Part shown: positions 29,201 through 37,003 of the stretch, piece after piece
Layout of the letters: every line of letters starts with the position of its first letter
How positions within the stretch are numbered: the first letter of the stretch is position 1
Assembly (NCBI GenBank): GCA_015231915.1
Contig: JADGAR010000011.1
Location: 1 to 64,000 of the forward strand
Direction of reading: 5' to 3'
Origin: Magnetococcales bacterium
GTDB lineage: Bacteria; Pseudomonadota; Magnetococcia; Magnetococcales; Magnetaquicoccaceae
DNA length: 64,000 nucleotides
Notes under the pieces: generated by a model
What the model saw: the letters and a program-made list of their open reading frames with translations, nothing else
The model's database searches: none
Told to the model about the DNA's origin: nothing
Made by a program: the position numbers and the translations under genes

Positions 29201-29365
29201 CTTGGACAACAGGGAGTCATCCAGGTCGCGCCGGGCAATCTCCCGCAGGAGGGTGTCCACCTGTTCCATGACGATCCAGCCGGCCAACAGCAGCGGAGCC
29301 AGGCCGGTCAGCAGCAGCAGACCGACGACGCGGGATCCGAAAGAGAGGTTGGACAAACGGGGCAT
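26240..29365 (-). CDS. Membrane hybrid histidine kinase: periplasmic sensor, HAMP, GAF-like, HisKA, HATPase, pseudo-receiver, receiver
   Basis: The 1041-residue protein has a helix near 12-35, a Cache-like periplasmic domain to about 270, a second helix near 278-300, HAMP, a GAF-like module (about 350-500) and a coiled coil. HisKA carries M-S-H-E-L-R-T-P, and the ATPase domain has N-L-V-A-N-A and G-V-G-L-G-L-A. Two receiver folds follow. In the first, the phospho-acceptor position reads V-V-A-P-R-L-P (Ala for Asp) and the conserved Lys is missing, so it is a pseudo-receiver. The second is intact (L-M-D-L-M-M-P). A longer start at 29401 exists, but M-P-R-L at 29365 places the first helix normally. 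It is divergent from a receiver-kinase gene. Confidence 0.9.
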   Translation of the reverse strand: MPRLSNLSFGSRVVGLLLLTGLAPLLLAGWIVMEQVDTLLREIARRDLDDSLLSKKVQVEQHLRMTGRQLLDLTRDAELQPETVAARFRKHAVVHGFDELILLEGRGGEVMLADRRESLFAQALRNDSRAGERIVARVRGDSTWVVIGLPPCAPTASMPSICLAAPLDLADGSPAVVLGRLPLRAVEEILRDKSGLGETEEVVLLDGDGREMPRFAAIAPLPEAGLMRSRVALQLPGVSWSLAGILSLDEAMAPTLAMHRSLGWILAVTLLGVALLAAASGKILLHALRDLSSAMHRIAEGEWEARVPVRVDDEPGRMGDAFNRMADQVADQLWLKEHLARFSALMQSIQGIEAFPEAFLRELMELLEASMGEFHLLNDRTGRYESVAPYRLEAGREEGAGCELGEGIVGRCALERRPLFLEGAPGEGWSLATGVGAARPAFLLALPLPYRERVGGVVVLAHMRPLTPVQRQLLEALVPVGGLALDNLARIRHIEDLLEETRGQAAELETSQQELEEMNQELEERSEELTEQNARLAKAREDLERTGQYKSEFLATMSHELRTPLNSILILAGEFCRNGEGNLRPDQVEAAEVMRQSGSELLGLINDLLDLSRIEAGQVEDTRAEIRLETFAEELRRQFLPLARERGLQWRVSLGEGLAAPRLADGEKLRRIVKNLVANAFQFTRQGGVEVRLGLEGERLAVAVQDSGPGIAPEHREAIFTPFHQLPGDGMESRRGGVGLGLAIASRLARLAGGEIRLESEPGQGSTFILHLPCPLVTRRLLLADADPGAWRFLSGVLRERQVTVVAAASGEEALARHGEEPFDCLVVAPRLPDLEGGELLERMAALRPLPPVVIHAAQALTREEHARLRRFTDAIVVDGADREARLHDEILLSWQRTHAPPPPVASPREEEPQAARNGGGRVLLVDDDMRNLYAMARSLEKSRWRVVMANNGAEALRVLETGEPVDIVLMDLMMPVMDGYEAMRRLRAQERFAALPVLALTAKAMPEDQRKSLAAGANGHVSKPVDMERLLETMRLHVHS

Positions 29366-29437
29366 GACGGCCTCCGATCCGAGGGCATCTTGCGTTGACA
29401 TTGGCGGTCATGTTAAACAAAACGAGGAGGTCAAACC

Positions 29438-30571
29438 ATGGAAAAAAACATGACCCGAACCGACCCGCCTGCCATCCTGGTGGTGGACGACGAGCGGGCC
29501 AACCTGATCGCCATGCGGCACCTGCTCAAGGTGCTGCCCTGCATGGTGGTGGAAGCCCAGTCCGGCGAAGAGGCCTTGCGCCTCTGCCTGGGCGAACGGT
29601 TCGCCCTGGCCTTGATCGATGTCCGGATGCCCGGCATGGACGGCTTCGAACTGGCGGAATTGCTGCGCGGCACGGAACACACGAAGGAGATGCCGTTGCT
29701 CTTCGTCAGCGCAACCCTCACCCAGATGCCCCATGCCTTGCAAGGATACCAGGCCGGGGCGTTGGATTACATTCAAAAGCCGGTGGACGACCGCATCCTG
29801 CTCTCCAAGGTCAAGGTGCTGCTCGACCTGCATCAGACCCGCGAGGAGTTGCGGCTTCACCGGGATCATCTGGCGATCCTGGTTGCGGAACGCACCGCTT
29901 CCCTGGAACAGGCGCGCGCCGAGTTGCGCGCCCTCCACCGGCACGTCGAGCAGGCGCGCGAGCAGGAGCGCCGCCGCATCGCCCGCGCCCTGCACGACGA
30001 GATGGGCAACACCCTCGCCCAGCAGAAGATGACCATCGAATGGCTGCTTGGCAACCGTCGCGATCCGGAGCAGACCCACCAGGAACTGGAACGCCTCAAG
30101 GGGCAGGTGGAGGAGGCCATCGCCAAGGTACGCCACCTCACCCTGATCTTGCGTCCTCCGGTGCTGGACCATGGCACCCTGCCGGAGATCCTGGAATGGC
30201 AGGCGACGCAGTTCGAGAAGTCGAGCGGCATCCACTGCCGGGTGGAGACCGCCCCCATGGACACGCCCATGGACGAAAACCACAAGCTCGCCCTGTTCCG
30301 CATTCTTCAGGAGTCCCTGACCAACGTGGGCCGCCATGCCGCAGCCAGCGAGGTCGCCATCGCGCTCCACCGACTGGATCGCCGCATCCAGTTGACGATT
30401 CAGGACAACGGCTGCGGCATCCCGGACGAGATCCTGCTCGATCCCAGGCGCTGCCTGGGTCTGCGCGGCATGGAAGAGCGCGCCTGTCAGAACGGCGGGG
30501 AACTCCATGTGGAGACCTCTTCTGCCGGCACCCGCGTCACCGCCTCCCTGCCCATGGGAGATGGGTCATGA
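29438..30571 (+). CDS. Soluble receiver-histidine kinase (NarX-type HisKA_3)
   Basis: The 377-residue protein starts with a receiver domain (about 12-130; L-V-V-D-D-E, acceptor in L-I-D-V-R-M-P, Lys in Q-K-P). A coiled coil follows (130-185), then a HisKA_3 dimerisation domain with R-A-L-H-D-E-M-G-N near residue 189, then a HATPase domain with Q-E-S-L-T-N and G-L-R-G-M. No membrane segment is present. It probably relays phosphate received on its own receiver to the NarL-type regulator at 30892. GAGGAGG precedes the ATG. The architecture suggests it works downstream of one of the neighbouring membrane kinases. Confidence 0.9.
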   Translation: MEKNMTRTDPPAILVVDDERANLIAMRHLLKVLPCMVVEAQSGEEALRLCLGERFALALIDVRMPGMDGFELAELLRGTEHTKEMPLLFVSATLTQMPHALQGYQAGALDYIQKPVDDRILLSKVKVLLDLHQTREELRLHRDHLAILVAERTASLEQARAELRALHRHVEQAREQERRRIARALHDEMGNTLAQQKMTIEWLLGNRRDPEQTHQELERLKGQVEEAIAKVRHLTLILRPPVLDHGTLPEILEWQATQFEKSSGIHCRVETAPMDTPMDENHKLALFRILQESLTNVGRHAAASEVAIALHRLDRRIQLTIQDNGCGIPDEILLDPRRCLGLRGMEERACQNGGELHVETSSAGTRVTASLPMGDGS

Positions 30572-30660
30572 CGACAGTGGTGACCTGCTCTGCCCGACCG
30601 AATACGAACTTGCCATGGCAGGACATTTTGGAACTGTCCAACTGCGAGGAGAATCAAACA

Positions 30661-30882
30661 ATGCCTTATATCACGAGCGTGGAAAGAATCGGGATGCGCA
30701 AGGGCAGGCTGGAGGGGCTGCGGGAGGGCAAGGCGGAAATGCTGCTCGATCAACTGCAAGAACGCTTCGGCCTCGTTCCGGAGTCGATTCAGCAGCAGGT
30801 GACCTCCGCCCCCATGGACGATCTCAATGCCTGGGCGCGCAAGATTTTCAAGGCCGACTCCTTGCAGGCGATCTTTCTTTAA
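30661..30882 (+). pseudogene. C-terminal fragment of a DUF4351/Rpn-like nuclease protein
   Basis: The frame encodes 73 residues beginning M-P-Y-I-T-S-V-E-R-I-G, followed by a G/R/E-rich linker and a DUF4351-type tail (L-Q-E-R-F-G, then A-W-A-R-K-I and S-L-Q-A-I-F). In full-length relatives, such as the gene at 52571, this forms only the end of a protein of about 300 residues that begins with a PD-(D/E)XK nuclease domain. No nuclease part is present. The frame extends upstream to ATG 30568, which overlaps the kinase stop (ATGA). A GAGGAGA before 30661 argues that the short form can be translated. It sits between a kinase and its likely partner regulator. Confidence 0.6.
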
Positions 30883-30891
30883 GACCTATCC

Positions 30892-31527
30892 ATGATCCGC
30901 ATCCTGCTGGCCGACGATCACTCCATCTTCCGCGAGGGGCTGAAACGCATCCTGTCCGAACGGGACGACATGCGCATCACCGGCGAGGTGGACAACGGCG
31001 ACCTGCTCCTGACGACACTCAGGAAAGGGGCCTGGGACCTGGTGCTGCTGGATGTCTCCATGCCCGGCAAAAGCTCCCTGGAACTGGTGGTCCAGATCAG
31101 GCGACTGATGCCGGAACTGCCGGTGCTGATCCTCACCATGCATTGCGACCGGATGCTGGCCAGCCGTTTCATCCGCGCCGGGGCCAGGGGGTATCTGACC
31201 AAGGATTGCGGCCTGCAACAACTCCTGCACGCCATCCGCAAGGTGGCCAGGGGACAGCGCCACCTCGACGAGGAGGTGGCCGACATCATCCTGGATGCAC
31301 TCGGCAACGCCTCGCCGGATACGCCCCCGCATGCCGGCCTCTCCAACCGGGAATTCACCGTGTTGTGCCGCATCGCCAGCGGTCAGACCGTGACCCGCAT
31401 CGCCGAAGAACTCTCCCTGAGCGTCTCCGCGATCAGCTCTTATCGCACCCGCCTGTTGCACAAGCTCGGCATGGAAAACAATGCCCAGCTCACCCATTAC
31501 GCCTTCAAGCACGATTTGATCAAATAA
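30892..31527 (+). CDS. NarL/FixJ-family response regulator
   Basis: The 211-residue protein has an N-terminal receiver (L-L-A-D-D-H, acceptor in L-L-D-V-S-M-P, Lys in L-T-K-D). A C-terminal LuxR-type helix-turn-helix starts L-S-N-R-E-F-T-V-L and continues with I-A-E-E-L-S-L-S. It should bind DNA after phosphorylation, with the soluble HisKA_3 kinase at 29438 as the natural partner, since that kinase class pairs with NarL-type regulators. It lies 9 nt after the DUF4351 fragment. Targets are unknown; the carbonic anhydrase and chemoreceptor downstream are candidates by position only. Confidence 0.9.
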   Translation: MIRILLADDHSIFREGLKRILSERDDMRITGEVDNGDLLLTTLRKGAWDLVLLDVSMPGKSSLELVVQIRRLMPELPVLILTMHCDRMLASRFIRAGARGYLTKDCGLQQLLHAIRKVARGQRHLDEEVADIILDALGNASPDTPPHAGLSNREFTVLCRIASGQTVTRIAEELSLSVSAISSYRTRLLHKLGMENNAQLTHYAFKHDLIK

Positions 31528-31546
31528 TCCGGACCCTTCCCCCCGT

Positions 31547-31567
31547 TTGCCGTCATGGGAACGGCAA
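31547..31567. repeat. Hairpin after the NarL-type regulator
   Basis: Perfect 7-bp inverted repeat TTGCCGT / ACGGCAA with a 7-nt loop, 19 nt after the stop codon. There is no following T-run, so it is at best a weak or Rho-assisted terminator. Confidence 0.4.
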
Positions 31568-31690
31568 TCAATGACACTTGATACGACATGCAATTGATGG
31601 TTTGTACGCTTCTCCATACCGCGCGCGGCATGTTTGAATGACCTGATAAAGTGATCAGCGAACACTACCATTCAACAGGAGCCTCGTACC

Positions 31691-32386
31691 ATGTGCAATC
31701 ACGTCATCACCCGGCGCACCGTACTGCGGGGCATGGCCCTCGGTTTGGGCGCCATGCTGGCGCCAGGACTCGCCCGCGCCAGCGGGGAGTTTCATCCCGT
31801 CATGTCGCCGGAGCAGGCGTTGCAACTGCTCAAGGAGGGCAACAGCCGCTTTCTGGCCGGCAAGGCGGAACGGCCCAATCTTTCTCCCCAAAGGATCGAG
31901 GAGACCGGCGCCAAGGGTCAACATCCCTTCGTCACCATCCTCTCCTGCTCGGATTCGCGGGTGCCGGTGGAATACCTCTTCGACCGTGGCATCGGGGATC
32001 TGTTCGTCATCCGGGTGGCGGGGAACGTGGCCCACACCGACGAGATCGCCACCTGCGAATACGGTGTGGAACACCTGATGACCCCGCTGGTGGTCGTTCT
32101 CGGCCACACCAAATGCGGGGCGGTGACTGCCGTGGTCAAGGGCGACAAGGTGGGTGGCCACATCCCGACGCTGGTGGAAAGCATCGGTCCGGCTGCGCAG
32201 CGCTCCAAGGCCAAAGGCGCGACCGGTGATGCCCTGATTCTGGACGCCATCAAGGAGAACGTGCAGCAGTCGATCCAGGATCTGCTTGCCGGCAGCGAAG
32301 AATTATATAATTTTCGCATGAATGGTAAACTCAAAGTGGTTGGAGCACTCTATCATATCGAAAACGGCAAAGTCGAGTGGCTGTAA
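31691..32386 (+). CDS. Tat-exported beta-carbonic anhydrase
   Basis: The 231-residue protein opens with a twin-arginine signal (R-R-T-V-L-R-G, hydrophobic stretch, A-R-A-S cleavage region near residue 31). The beta-class zinc site is visible: C-S-D-S-R near residue 87 (Cys and the Asp-Arg dyad) and H-T-K-C near 140. It interconverts CO2 and bicarbonate, here most likely in the periplasm. AGGAG precedes the ATG by about 9 nt. The next gene, a chemoreceptor, starts only 21 nt downstream, so co-expression is likely. Confidence 0.9.
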   Translation: MCNHVITRRTVLRGMALGLGAMLAPGLARASGEFHPVMSPEQALQLLKEGNSRFLAGKAERPNLSPQRIEETGAKGQHPFVTILSCSDSRVPVEYLFDRGIGDLFVIRVAGNVAHTDEIATCEYGVEHLMTPLVVVLGHTKCGAVTAVVKGDKVGGHIPTLVESIGPAAQRSKAKGATGDALILDAIKENVQQSIQDLLAGSEELYNFRMNGKLKVVGALYHIENGKVEWL

Positions 32387-32407
32387 CGATAATAAAGGAA
32401 ACAAGAA

Positions 32408-34393
32408 ATGAAACTCAACATCATGGGGAAGATGTTACTGGGCTTCGGTATGATCTTGATCATCACGGTCCTGATCGCTGCGAACGGATGGAGAAGCCTG
32501 GACGGCGTGGTCAAGCGGGTCCATCACACCACCAACATGGTCGCCATTCAGGACGCGGCCACCGACCTGCTGCGCGCGGAACGCAATTTCGTCGAGGACC
32601 GGGATGCGAAGCATCTGAGCGACACCCTCAAGGCGGGCGGGATGATCAAAAAACAGGCCGCCGAGGCGCACGAGGTGTTCAAGGATCCGGCGGACAAGGA
32701 GCACATGCAGCGCGTGAGCCAATTGACCGAGGCGTATGAAAAGCTCTTCTCCACCCTGGTGGCGGGAGACAAGAAACTCGCCGAGGAGGTGGAGAAGATG
32801 CGCGCCGCCACGCACACCGTGCTCGAGGCGGTGCATGCGCTGGAAAAAAGCCAGTCCGACAAACTGCGCGGCATCGGCGACCGGCTCAACGTCTACCAGG
32901 GCTACCAGGATCTCCAGGCGCAACTGGCGGGTCGCATCCAGAAAATCAATCACAGCAGCGAAATGGGGCTGTCGTTCCTCGACGCCCGACTGGGGGAGAA
33001 GGAGGTGATCCTCTCCGGTGGCAAGGATGCCAAACAGGTGGAACGGACCCGCGCGGGACTGGCAAAGGGCAAACAGCTCGCCACCGAGATGGCGGGCGTC
33101 TTCCGCGACCCCAAGGATATCGAGGTGGCCAAGCGTGCCGAGGCGGCGTTCGCCAACTACCAGCACGAATTCGATGGACTGCTCTCCCAGTTGCATGAAC
33201 TGGACAACGAGAAAAAACGCATGATCGCCAGCAGACGCGAGCTGAACAAACTGGTGGATGAGGTGGTCGAGGGCCAACAGAAGAAACTGGAAAACGAGGT
33301 CGCCAGTTCCGAATCGCTCATCCTGATCGGCACCTTGCTGGCGATCATCGTCGGCTGCCTGATCGGCTACCTTTTGTCCAGAAACCTGTCCAACGCGGTC
33401 ACCGGCTGCATTGGCAACATGACCAACCTGGCGGCGGGCAACCTGATGATTCGCTGCATCACCAACCGCACGGACGAACTGGGCCTGATGTCACGCTCCA
33501 TAGACGAGATGGCAGCCAGGTTGCGTTCTGTGGTGGAGGAGGTGGCGCAATCGGTGGTGAACGTCACCGCCGGTTCGCAGCAGCTCTCCGATTCGGCCCA
33601 GACCCTGGCCGAAGGGGCATCCTCCCAGGCGGCCAGCATCGAGGAGACCTCGTCGGCCATGGAGGAGATGACCAGCACCATTCAGAAGAACATGGACAAC
33701 GCGCAGGTCACGGAGCGGATCGCCCTGGAGGCCTCGCGGGACGCCAGCAGCGGCGGCGAGGCGGTCTCCAAGGCGGTGACGGCCATGAAGGAGATCGCCA
33801 GCAAGATTTCCATCATCGAAGAGATCGCCCGCCAGACCAATCTGCTGGCCCTGAACGCGGCCATCGAGGCGGCGCGGGCCGGAGAACACGGCAAAGGATT
33901 CGCGGTGGTGGCCGCCGAAGTGCGCAAGCTGGCCGAACGCAGCCAGACCGCTGCCGGGGAGATCAGCCACTTGTCGTCCAGCAGCGTGGTGGTGGCCGAG
34001 GAGGCCGGCACGATCATCAACAAACTGGTGCCGGACATCCGCAAGACCGCCGAACTGATTCAGGAGATCGCCGCATCGAGCCGGGAACAGAATCAAGGCG
34101 CCGATCAGATCAACAAGGCGATCCAGCAACTCGACCAGGTGATTCAGCAAAACGCCGGCTCCTCCGAGGAGATGGCCGCCACCGCCGAGGAGCTGAGCGC
34201 CCAGGCGGAACTCCTGCGACAGACCATGGCCTTCTTCAAGACGGAAGGGGCCGCCTCCCACGCCGCCCCACCCCCGCCGGCGGCCCGGCGCCAGGCCAAG
34301 CCGGCGCGTCTGTCCCAGCACGCTGCCGCCCCGCGCGCCGTCAAGGCGCTCCCCCCGCCAACTCATGCCGATGAGGAGTTCGAGAGCTTCTGA
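32408..34393 (+). CDS. Methyl-accepting chemotaxis protein with helical periplasmic sensor
   Basis: The 661-residue receptor has a first helix near 7-28 and an all-helical periplasmic region of about 270 residues, compatible with a helical bimodular (HBM) sensor. A second helix lies near 303-323, then HAMP and a signalling domain whose tip reads [16 protein letters not shown]. The tail is Ala/Pro-rich, ending D-E-E-F-E-S-F. That acidic-aromatic end recalls CheR/CheB tethers, but the usual W-x-x-F form is absent. It is 21 nt downstream of the exported carbonic anhydrase, which raises the question of CO2 or bicarbonate taxis. A strong hairpin follows the stop. Confidence 0.9.
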   Translation: MKLNIMGKMLLGFGMILIITVLIAANGWRSLDGVVKRVHHTTNMVAIQDAATDLLRAERNFVEDRDAKHLSDTLKAGGMIKKQAAEAHEVFKDPADKEHMQRVSQLTEAYEKLFSTLVAGDKKLAEEVEKMRAATHTVLEAVHALEKSQSDKLRGIGDRLNVYQGYQDLQAQLAGRIQKINHSSEMGLSFLDARLGEKEVILSGGKDAKQVERTRAGLAKGKQLATEMAGVFRDPKDIEVAKRAEAAFANYQHEFDGLLSQLHELDNEKKRMIASRRELNKLVDEVVEGQQKKLENEVASSESLILIGTLLAIIVGCLIGYLLSRNLSNAVTGCIGNMTNLAAGNLMIRCITNRTDELGLMSRSIDEMAARLRSVVEEVAQSVVNVTAGSQQLSDSAQTLAEGASSQAASIEETSSAMEEMTSTIQKNMDNAQVTERIALEASRDASSGGEAVSKAVTAMKEIASKISIIEEIARQTNLLALNAAIEAARAGEHGKGFAVVAAEVRKLAERSQTAAGEISHLSSSSVVVAEEAGTIINKLVPDIRKTAELIQEIAASSREQNQGADQINKAIQQLDQVIQQNAGSSEEMAATAEELSAQAELLRQTMAFFKTEGAASHAAPPPPAARRQAKPARLSQHAAAPRAVKALPPPTHADEEFESF

Positions 34394-34412
34394 CCACAAA
34401 GATGTGCCGACC

Positions 34413-34447
34413 GGACGTGGCTGGAATGGCAATCTCCAGCCACGTCC
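34413..34447. repeat. Perfect 13-bp hairpin downstream of the chemoreceptor gene
   Basis: GGACGTGGCTGGA (34413-34425) pairs perfectly with TCCAGCCACGTCC (34435-34447) around a 9-nt loop, 20 nt after the stop. Neither strand shows a T-run afterwards, so this is not a textbook intrinsic terminator. It may stabilise the upstream mRNA or be a protein-binding palindrome for the kinase gene at 34577. Confidence 0.75.
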
Positions 34448-34576
34448 CGGCAGCAAGATGGTGCGCATCTGCATTTGGCGCTTGATCCCCGCACCCGATT
34501 GAGTGAATATGGTCCCGCATGACGACGGGATCGCGCGGATCCCCTCTGGCCGCACTCAACCGGGCACACCTGCGAG

Positions 34577-37003
34577 ATGAACAGACGCACACTGCATGAT
34601 CTCCTTGGACGTCATTCGACGGTGTTCCGTTTCATGGCGATCCTGTTGCTGCTGGGCGCGGGAGAGACGCTGGCCTGGTTCGGAATGGCGCACGCCGGGA
34701 GCGATCAGACATGGGTCCGGGTGGCGCATGTGGCCGGCATGCTCGTCTGGAACCTGACGATCCTGATCATGTTCTTCTATCTGCCCTGCATGCGGGAGTT
34801 GCGGTCGCGGCAAAAGATCCAGAACGGACTGGTCGAAACGCAACAAAAAATGCGCAACGTGACCGATCCGCAAGAACTGGGGAAGATCATCCTGCGCTGC
34901 CTGGCCGAAAACATGACCGCCGACAGCGGCCTGCTCTACCAGACGGGCACGGACGGCAAGCTCCATCTGACCGCCAGTTACGGGATCCTCCCCGACCGGG
35001 CGCCATCACGCACCCTGCAACCGGGTGAAGGGGTCCTGGGGGAGATCGCGATGCATCGCAGGCTCACCTGGCTCTCCAACACCCCCATCGCCTCCTTGCG
35101 CATGCAGGCCGAACTCATGGAGGTGGTCCCCAACCATCTCCTGGCCGTGCCACTGCTGCACGAGGATCAATTGCAGGGCCTCCTGGCCGTGGGGGCCGTC
35201 CGCCCCTTCGAGCCGTGGCATGCCGGATTCCTCGAACGGATCGGCGATTCCGTCGCCCGCGCCTTCTCCGGCGTGCAGACGAACCTGGCCACCCGCAAAC
35301 TGCTGGACCAGACCCGGCGGCAAGCCGAGACCCTGGCCATCAACCAGCAGGTGCTGCGGGGAACCATCGAGCAACTGGAAAAAGAAAGCGGTTACAAATC
35401 CCGATTTCTGGCCAACATGTCCCACGAGCTGCGCTCCCCCCTCAACAGCCTGCTCATTCTCGCGCGTCTCCTCGGGGAGAACAAGCCGGGCAACCTGACC
35501 GCCAGACAGGTGGAGTTCGCTGCCACCATCCATGCCGCCGGTTCCGATCTGTTGACCCTCATCGACGAGATCCTGGATCTGGCGCGCATCGAGGCCGGAC
35601 GCATCCGCCTTTTCCATACCCCGATCCGCTTGACCGATCTGGCCTTCAATCTCGAACGACTGTATACCCATGTCGCGAAGGAAAAGGGGCTGGAGTTCCG
35701 GATCCTCCTCGAAGAACCCTTGCCCCGCGCCATCCACACGGATCGCATCCGGGTGGAGCAGATTCTGAAGAATCTGATCTCCAACGCCATCAAATTCACC
35801 CCCGCCGGTCGGGTCTCGGTCACCTTTCGCGCCCAGCGCCAGGCAGAAAACCAGGAGTGGCTGGCCATTGCCGTGGAGGATACCGGCATCGGCATTCCCG
35901 ACGATCAACAACTTGCGGTTTTCGAGCCGTTCAAGCAACTCGACGACGGCTTCAACCGGAAATTTGCCGGCACCGGCCTGGGACTGGCCATCTGCCAGGA
36001 GTTGAGTCGCCTGCTGGACGGTCATGTCGAACTGGTCAGCACCGTGGGACATGGCAGCGTTTTCACCCTCTGGTTGCCCATACGCGAGGGTGAAGCGCCA
36101 CCCCCCACCGGAAATGACCAGATTGACGGCATGCGGGATGACCGGCGCTCGCTCTGCCCGGACGACCGCGCCATTCTGGTGGTGGGCCAGGAGTACGACC
36201 GGATGCGCCATGTCACTGAGCTTGCCCGCGCACGGGAGTTGCGGGTGATCGTGGCCGGGGACCGGGGAGCCGCCCTGTTTCTGGCCCACCATTTTCAGCC
36301 CCTGGCCATCGTGATCTGCGGGGAGTTGCCCGACCAGGAGGCCGGCAACCTGCCGATCCATCTGCGCAACGCCGTGCGGCAACTCCGCTGCCCGATCCTC
36401 TATCTGACCGACCGCGCCGACCCGGCCTCCGGGCTGACGCTGCCGGCAGACGCGCGGGTGATCGCCCCACCCCTGGGACAGGAGGCGATCTTGCTGGAGT
36501 GCGATCGTTTTCTGGCCACCATCGCCAACGTTGCGCCGGAGCATGCCCCACCCGCCGACCCGGAGGATGCTCCCCCTCTCCCGCAACCCCTGCCGGTCGT
36601 GCCCCAACATACCCTGGCGGGAAAACGGATCCTGCTGGTGGATGGCGATATCCGCAACGTCTTCGCCATGACCAGCCTGTTGGAAGAGAGAGGGAGCGAG
36701 GTGATCATGGCGGAAAACGGTCACGTGGCCCTGGAACGCCTGCAGACGGAAGTACCGGTCGATCTCGTCCTGATGGATGTCATGCTGCCCGACATGGACG
36801 GCTATGCCGTGCTGCAAACGATCCGCCATCGCCCTGGCGGGAGAGAGCTGCCCATCCTGGTATTGACCGCCAGGGCGCTGCCGGGAGAGCGGCTGCGTTG
36901 TCTGAATGCCGGGGCGTCGGATTATCTCTCCAAACCCGTGGACACGAACAAACTGTTATCCATGATGCACCTTTGGCTGAATATGAGGACCATTGCCCCA
37001 TGA
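34577..37003 (+). CDS. Membrane hybrid histidine kinase: two helices, GAF, HisKA, HATPase, pseudo-receiver, receiver
   Basis: The 808-residue protein has two N-terminal helices (about 16-36 and 50-74), a GAF domain (about 90-230) and a coiled coil. HisKA carries M-S-H-E-L-R-S-P near residue 282, and HATPase carries N-L-I-S-N-A and G-T-G-L-G-L-A. A degenerate receiver follows (about 530-650), in which the acceptor strand reads I-V-I-C-G-E-L-P without the Asp. A final receiver has an acceptor in L-M-D-V-M-L-P, but its first acidic pair is D-G rather than D-D. The domain order matches the kinase at 26240, so the two probably arose from one ancestor. Its stop overlaps the next kinase's start (ATGA). 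Confidence 0.9.
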   Translation: MNRRTLHDLLGRHSTVFRFMAILLLLGAGETLAWFGMAHAGSDQTWVRVAHVAGMLVWNLTILIMFFYLPCMRELRSRQKIQNGLVETQQKMRNVTDPQELGKIILRCLAENMTADSGLLYQTGTDGKLHLTASYGILPDRAPSRTLQPGEGVLGEIAMHRRLTWLSNTPIASLRMQAELMEVVPNHLLAVPLLHEDQLQGLLAVGAVRPFEPWHAGFLERIGDSVARAFSGVQTNLATRKLLDQTRRQAETLAINQQVLRGTIEQLEKESGYKSRFLANMSHELRSPLNSLLILARLLGENKPGNLTARQVEFAATIHAAGSDLLTLIDEILDLARIEAGRIRLFHTPIRLTDLAFNLERLYTHVAKEKGLEFRILLEEPLPRAIHTDRIRVEQILKNLISNAIKFTPAGRVSVTFRAQRQAENQEWLAIAVEDTGIGIPDDQQLAVFEPFKQLDDGFNRKFAGTGLGLAICQELSRLLDGHVELVSTVGHGSVFTLWLPIREGEAPPPTGNDQIDGMRDDRRSLCPDDRAILVVGQEYDRMRHVTELARARELRVIVAGDRGAALFLAHHFQPLAIVICGELPDQEAGNLPIHLRNAVRQLRCPILYLTDRADPASGLTLPADARVIAPPLGQEAILLECDRFLATIANVAPEHAPPADPEDAPPLPQPLPVVPQHTLAGKRILLVDGDIRNVFAMTSLLEERGSEVIMAENGHVALERLQTEVPVDLVLMDVMLPDMDGYAVLQTIRHRPGGRELPILVLTARALPGERLRCLNAGASDYLSKPVDTNKLLSMMHLWLNMRTIAP

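Noticed and set aside
26246-29398. Open frame of about 1050 codons opposite the hybrid kinase
   Set aside because: Composition is repetitive in Q, G, H and R with no motif, while the kinase strand has HisKA, HATPase and receiver motifs.
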